Source: Pholis gunnellus
Taxonomy: Eukaryota > Chordata > Actinopteri > Perciformes > Pholidae
NCBI GenBank assembly: GCA_910591455.2
Contig: OU342817.1
Coordinates: forward strand, 15,654,415-15,718,414
Direction: 5' to 3'
Length of the DNA stretch: 64,000 bases
Below are positions 62,190 through 64,000 of this stretch, one piece after another. The notes under the pieces were generated by a model, which did not search any database, had not been told where the DNA came from, and worked only from the letters and a program-made list of their open reading frames with translations. The translations under genes were made by a program, and so were the position numbers. Each line of letters opens with the position of its first letter. Within the stretch, counting starts at the first letter, position 1.

Positions 62190-63883
62190 ATGGCGTGGAG
62201 AGGATGCGTAATGAAATGGGCTCAAACAGAGTTCCTCAGATCCACCAACACTACCTCACGAAGCACCAGGTGAGAAGATGTAAAGCTGTTTAGGTCGCAT
62301 GGTTTGCGTTAGCAGCAATAACACTTACAGGACGTGCGCGTGTGTGTGTGTGTGCGCGCGTGGTTGCCTCTCGATAAGCAGTGTGCACTTACCTAACTGT
62401 TCCCACTGTCATTGTAAAGCGATTCACGGGACTGAAGCACACCGATATATAACTTCTTACATCTGTTTACAGTAGAAATGTACAGCGTGTTATCTGTGTC
62501 TGCCTTCAACAGATCGAGCAGCAGATCTAATGTCCAGATGTTCCTACAGCTCAATGTTTAGCTTGTTCTGTAGCCTCGTAAGTAAATAGCAATAGTTTTG
62601 ACCAACAGCCCGAGCCTGCTTGCTACTCACCTAGACTATCTACATCACTGATACATGATGGTGCTTTTATTAAACCATAAGGGTAAACATATTAACCGCA
62701 ACATTGTACAAAATAATACATTTCTTTTTTTCACAAAATGCCAAAATATTCGTTGATTCCAGTTTCTCAGTTATGGAGGTTTGATGCTTTTCTTTGTCTC
62801 ATGTGATAGTAAACTAAATATGTTTTAGTTTTAGACTGTAGTCAGACAAAACAGGCAGTTTGAAGACTTTCAAAGACCAAACGGTGAATAAATAATTAAA
62901 ATAAGAATTAGTTTCAGCCCTACAAATAGTGGAATCAACACCTCAAGATAATATGAACATTACAAACTTTGCCTTACATCATGTGTATTTACCAAATCTG
63001 TAAATTCAGTTTTAACACTGTGTTTTTTTTGGTTTTATGGCAGGCTGAACCCCCACAACCAACAGAGGTGTGGTTTCCGTCGGGAAGCCAAAAGGCTGGA
63101 AACAAAGAAAGGAAATGTCACCCAAGAAACAAAACCTTCTCCCTCTGAGGCTGGCACGCCAGCTCCGCCGCCTCCTCCCAAAGTCCCCAGGCCGTCGCTT
63201 TTCAAACCGCTGATGTTCACAGTAGGGGTAGGTCCTCTTTAACTCTTCTACTAGAAGGAGAATGATGCATGCAACTCTAAGGTGTGTGATGGCATTGCTT
63301 GGTTGGTTTGCTGTCTGACTCCATGTCAGTTTACAGGTTGCTCCTTTGGTGCAGCGGCCATTCTGCAATATGAGACCCTGAAGTTAAGAGTTCAGAATGC
63401 AAAGGACGAAGCGGAGTCAGAAAAACTCTTGCAGGTGAGGTTTTAGTGACACAAACTGCTGGCTCTCTCTCCTCCACTGCTGTCAACGCGTATATATCAA
63501 TGTAACGAACAGGCTGCTAACAATGATTCAATGAAGCGTTGATGTACTGCAGGGGTCTCAGGACATGACGTACTGGCATGACTGGTGGAACCAGTTGTCC
63601 GGCTTCCAGCAGCAGCTCATCCTCCTGCTGTCGATGGCGGATGACTTCTGGAGCAGCCTCACAGAGGGGCAGAAGACCGTCACCGGTAACTTGTTTTGTC
63701 CCCGTGTTCCTTCATATTGCATGGATGAGCATCAACATCTTTACATGTGTTGAATTTAATCCCACATTGACATTACCGTTTTTCCAGGCATCATTGCAGT
63801 AAATGCTGTAGTCCTGTGTTGCTGGCGGATCCCTTCACTGCAAAGAAGCATGATAAAGTACTTCACGTCCAACCCAGCTGCCA
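62190..63883 (+). CDS. parl: Presenilin-associated rhomboid-like protease PARL, first five exons (3' truncated by window)
   Basis: Exons 62190-62269, 63044-63227, 63330-63434, 63553-63685 and 63788-63883, phases consistent, encode about 199 residues. The start MAWRG equals the human PARL start, so the in-frame ATG at 62,076 is treated as 5' UTR. In order come a basic mitochondrial presequence; QQRCGFRREAKR (human QQKCGFRKAPRK); a Pro-rich linker; the first membrane segment, PLMFTVGFTGCSFGAAAILQ; a matrix-side stretch, WHDWWNQLSG; TEGQKTVTG; the next membrane segment, IIAVNAVVLCCWRIPSLQRS; and MIKYFTSNPAA. PARL cleaves PINK1, PGAM5 and other proteins in the mitochondrial inner membrane. The catalytic Ser (GASG) and His lie in later exons, outside the window. 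Which teleost duplicate it is remains unknown. Confidence 0.95.
62700..62926. repeat. Dispersed teleost repeat in parl intron 1
   Basis: CTTTGTCTCATGTGATAGTA, TTTTAGACTGTAGTCAGACA and the end TTAGTTTCAGCCCTAC follow the layout of a common fish element whose end reads TTAGTTGCAGCCCTA. It is probably the same superfamily as the repeat at 32,160-32,515. Confidence 0.6.
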
Positions 63884-64000
63884 GTGAGTACACATGTTCT
63901 ACCAGTCTTTTTAAATATTAAATAAATATATCAAAGTGCTTACACAAGGACAGCAAGGGCAATGCTTTTCCTGCATGGGTATAATTTGCAGCCGGATCCA

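Noticed and set aside
1..64000. CRISPR arrays, bacterial operons, rRNA or tRNA genes
   Set aside because: The DNA is clearly intron-containing vertebrate sequence. The repeats are microsatellites and interspersed elements, and no tRNA or rRNA signature was noticed.

Overview
The window is vertebrate nuclear DNA, most likely from a percomorph teleost. The genes are split by GT-AG introns. There are many CA/GT, CT/GA and poly-G/C tracts, and several dispersed repeats that I recognise as common in fish genomes. Four protein-coding genes can be supported.

Layout. (1) Positions 1-12,451, + strand: the 3' portion of a type IV collagen alpha-chain gene. It has 37 exons with mutually consistent phases, encoding 1,386 residues of interrupted Gly-X-Y helix plus a complete NC1 domain with 12 cysteines. 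The NC1 is most like alpha-3 (col4a3). The 5' end lies left of the window. (2) 15,350-16,184, + strand: a compact two-exon gene for a 107-residue prepro-somatostatin-family peptide. Its predicted C-terminal 14-mer is VGCRVFFWKSWTAC, a divergent form that keeps the FWK core and the Cys3-Cys14 ring. (3) 25,047-44,265, - strand: a complete fgf12 (FHF1) A-type gene in five exons, 241 residues, with introns of 1.3-8.8 kb. (4) 62,190-63,883 and beyond, + strand: the first five coding exons of parl, the mitochondrial inner-membrane rhomboid protease. The catalytic exons lie right of the window.

The genes do not form a functional unit. They are independently regulated neighbours: a basement-membrane collagen, a secreted neuropeptide, an intracellular modulator of voltage-gated sodium channels, and a mitochondrial protease. 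SST, FGF12 and PARL lie together on human 3q27-28. FHF genes and COL4 gene pairs share other human chromosomes (FGF14 with COL4A1/2 on 13q; FGF13 with COL4A5/6 on X). The window therefore looks like a preserved piece of an ancestral COL4-FHF-SST block.

The remaining DNA is intronic or intergenic and repeat-rich. It holds MITE-like elements with inverted ends (about 27.9-28.6, 53.2-53.5 and 61.3-61.7 kb), an inverted pair of one repeat family around a nested MITE (52.86-53.89 kb), and long microsatellites. Candidate but unproven transcribed pieces are a CpG-rich first exon at 19.6-19.85 kb (+), two possible alternative fgf12 first exons at 41.7 and 58.2 kb (-), and an orphan coding-like exon at 59.7 kb (-). 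I found no convincing wholly new biological system. The most unusual items are the divergent somatostatin, the RGD-bearing C-terminal tail of the collagen, and the possible alternative fgf12 N-termini.
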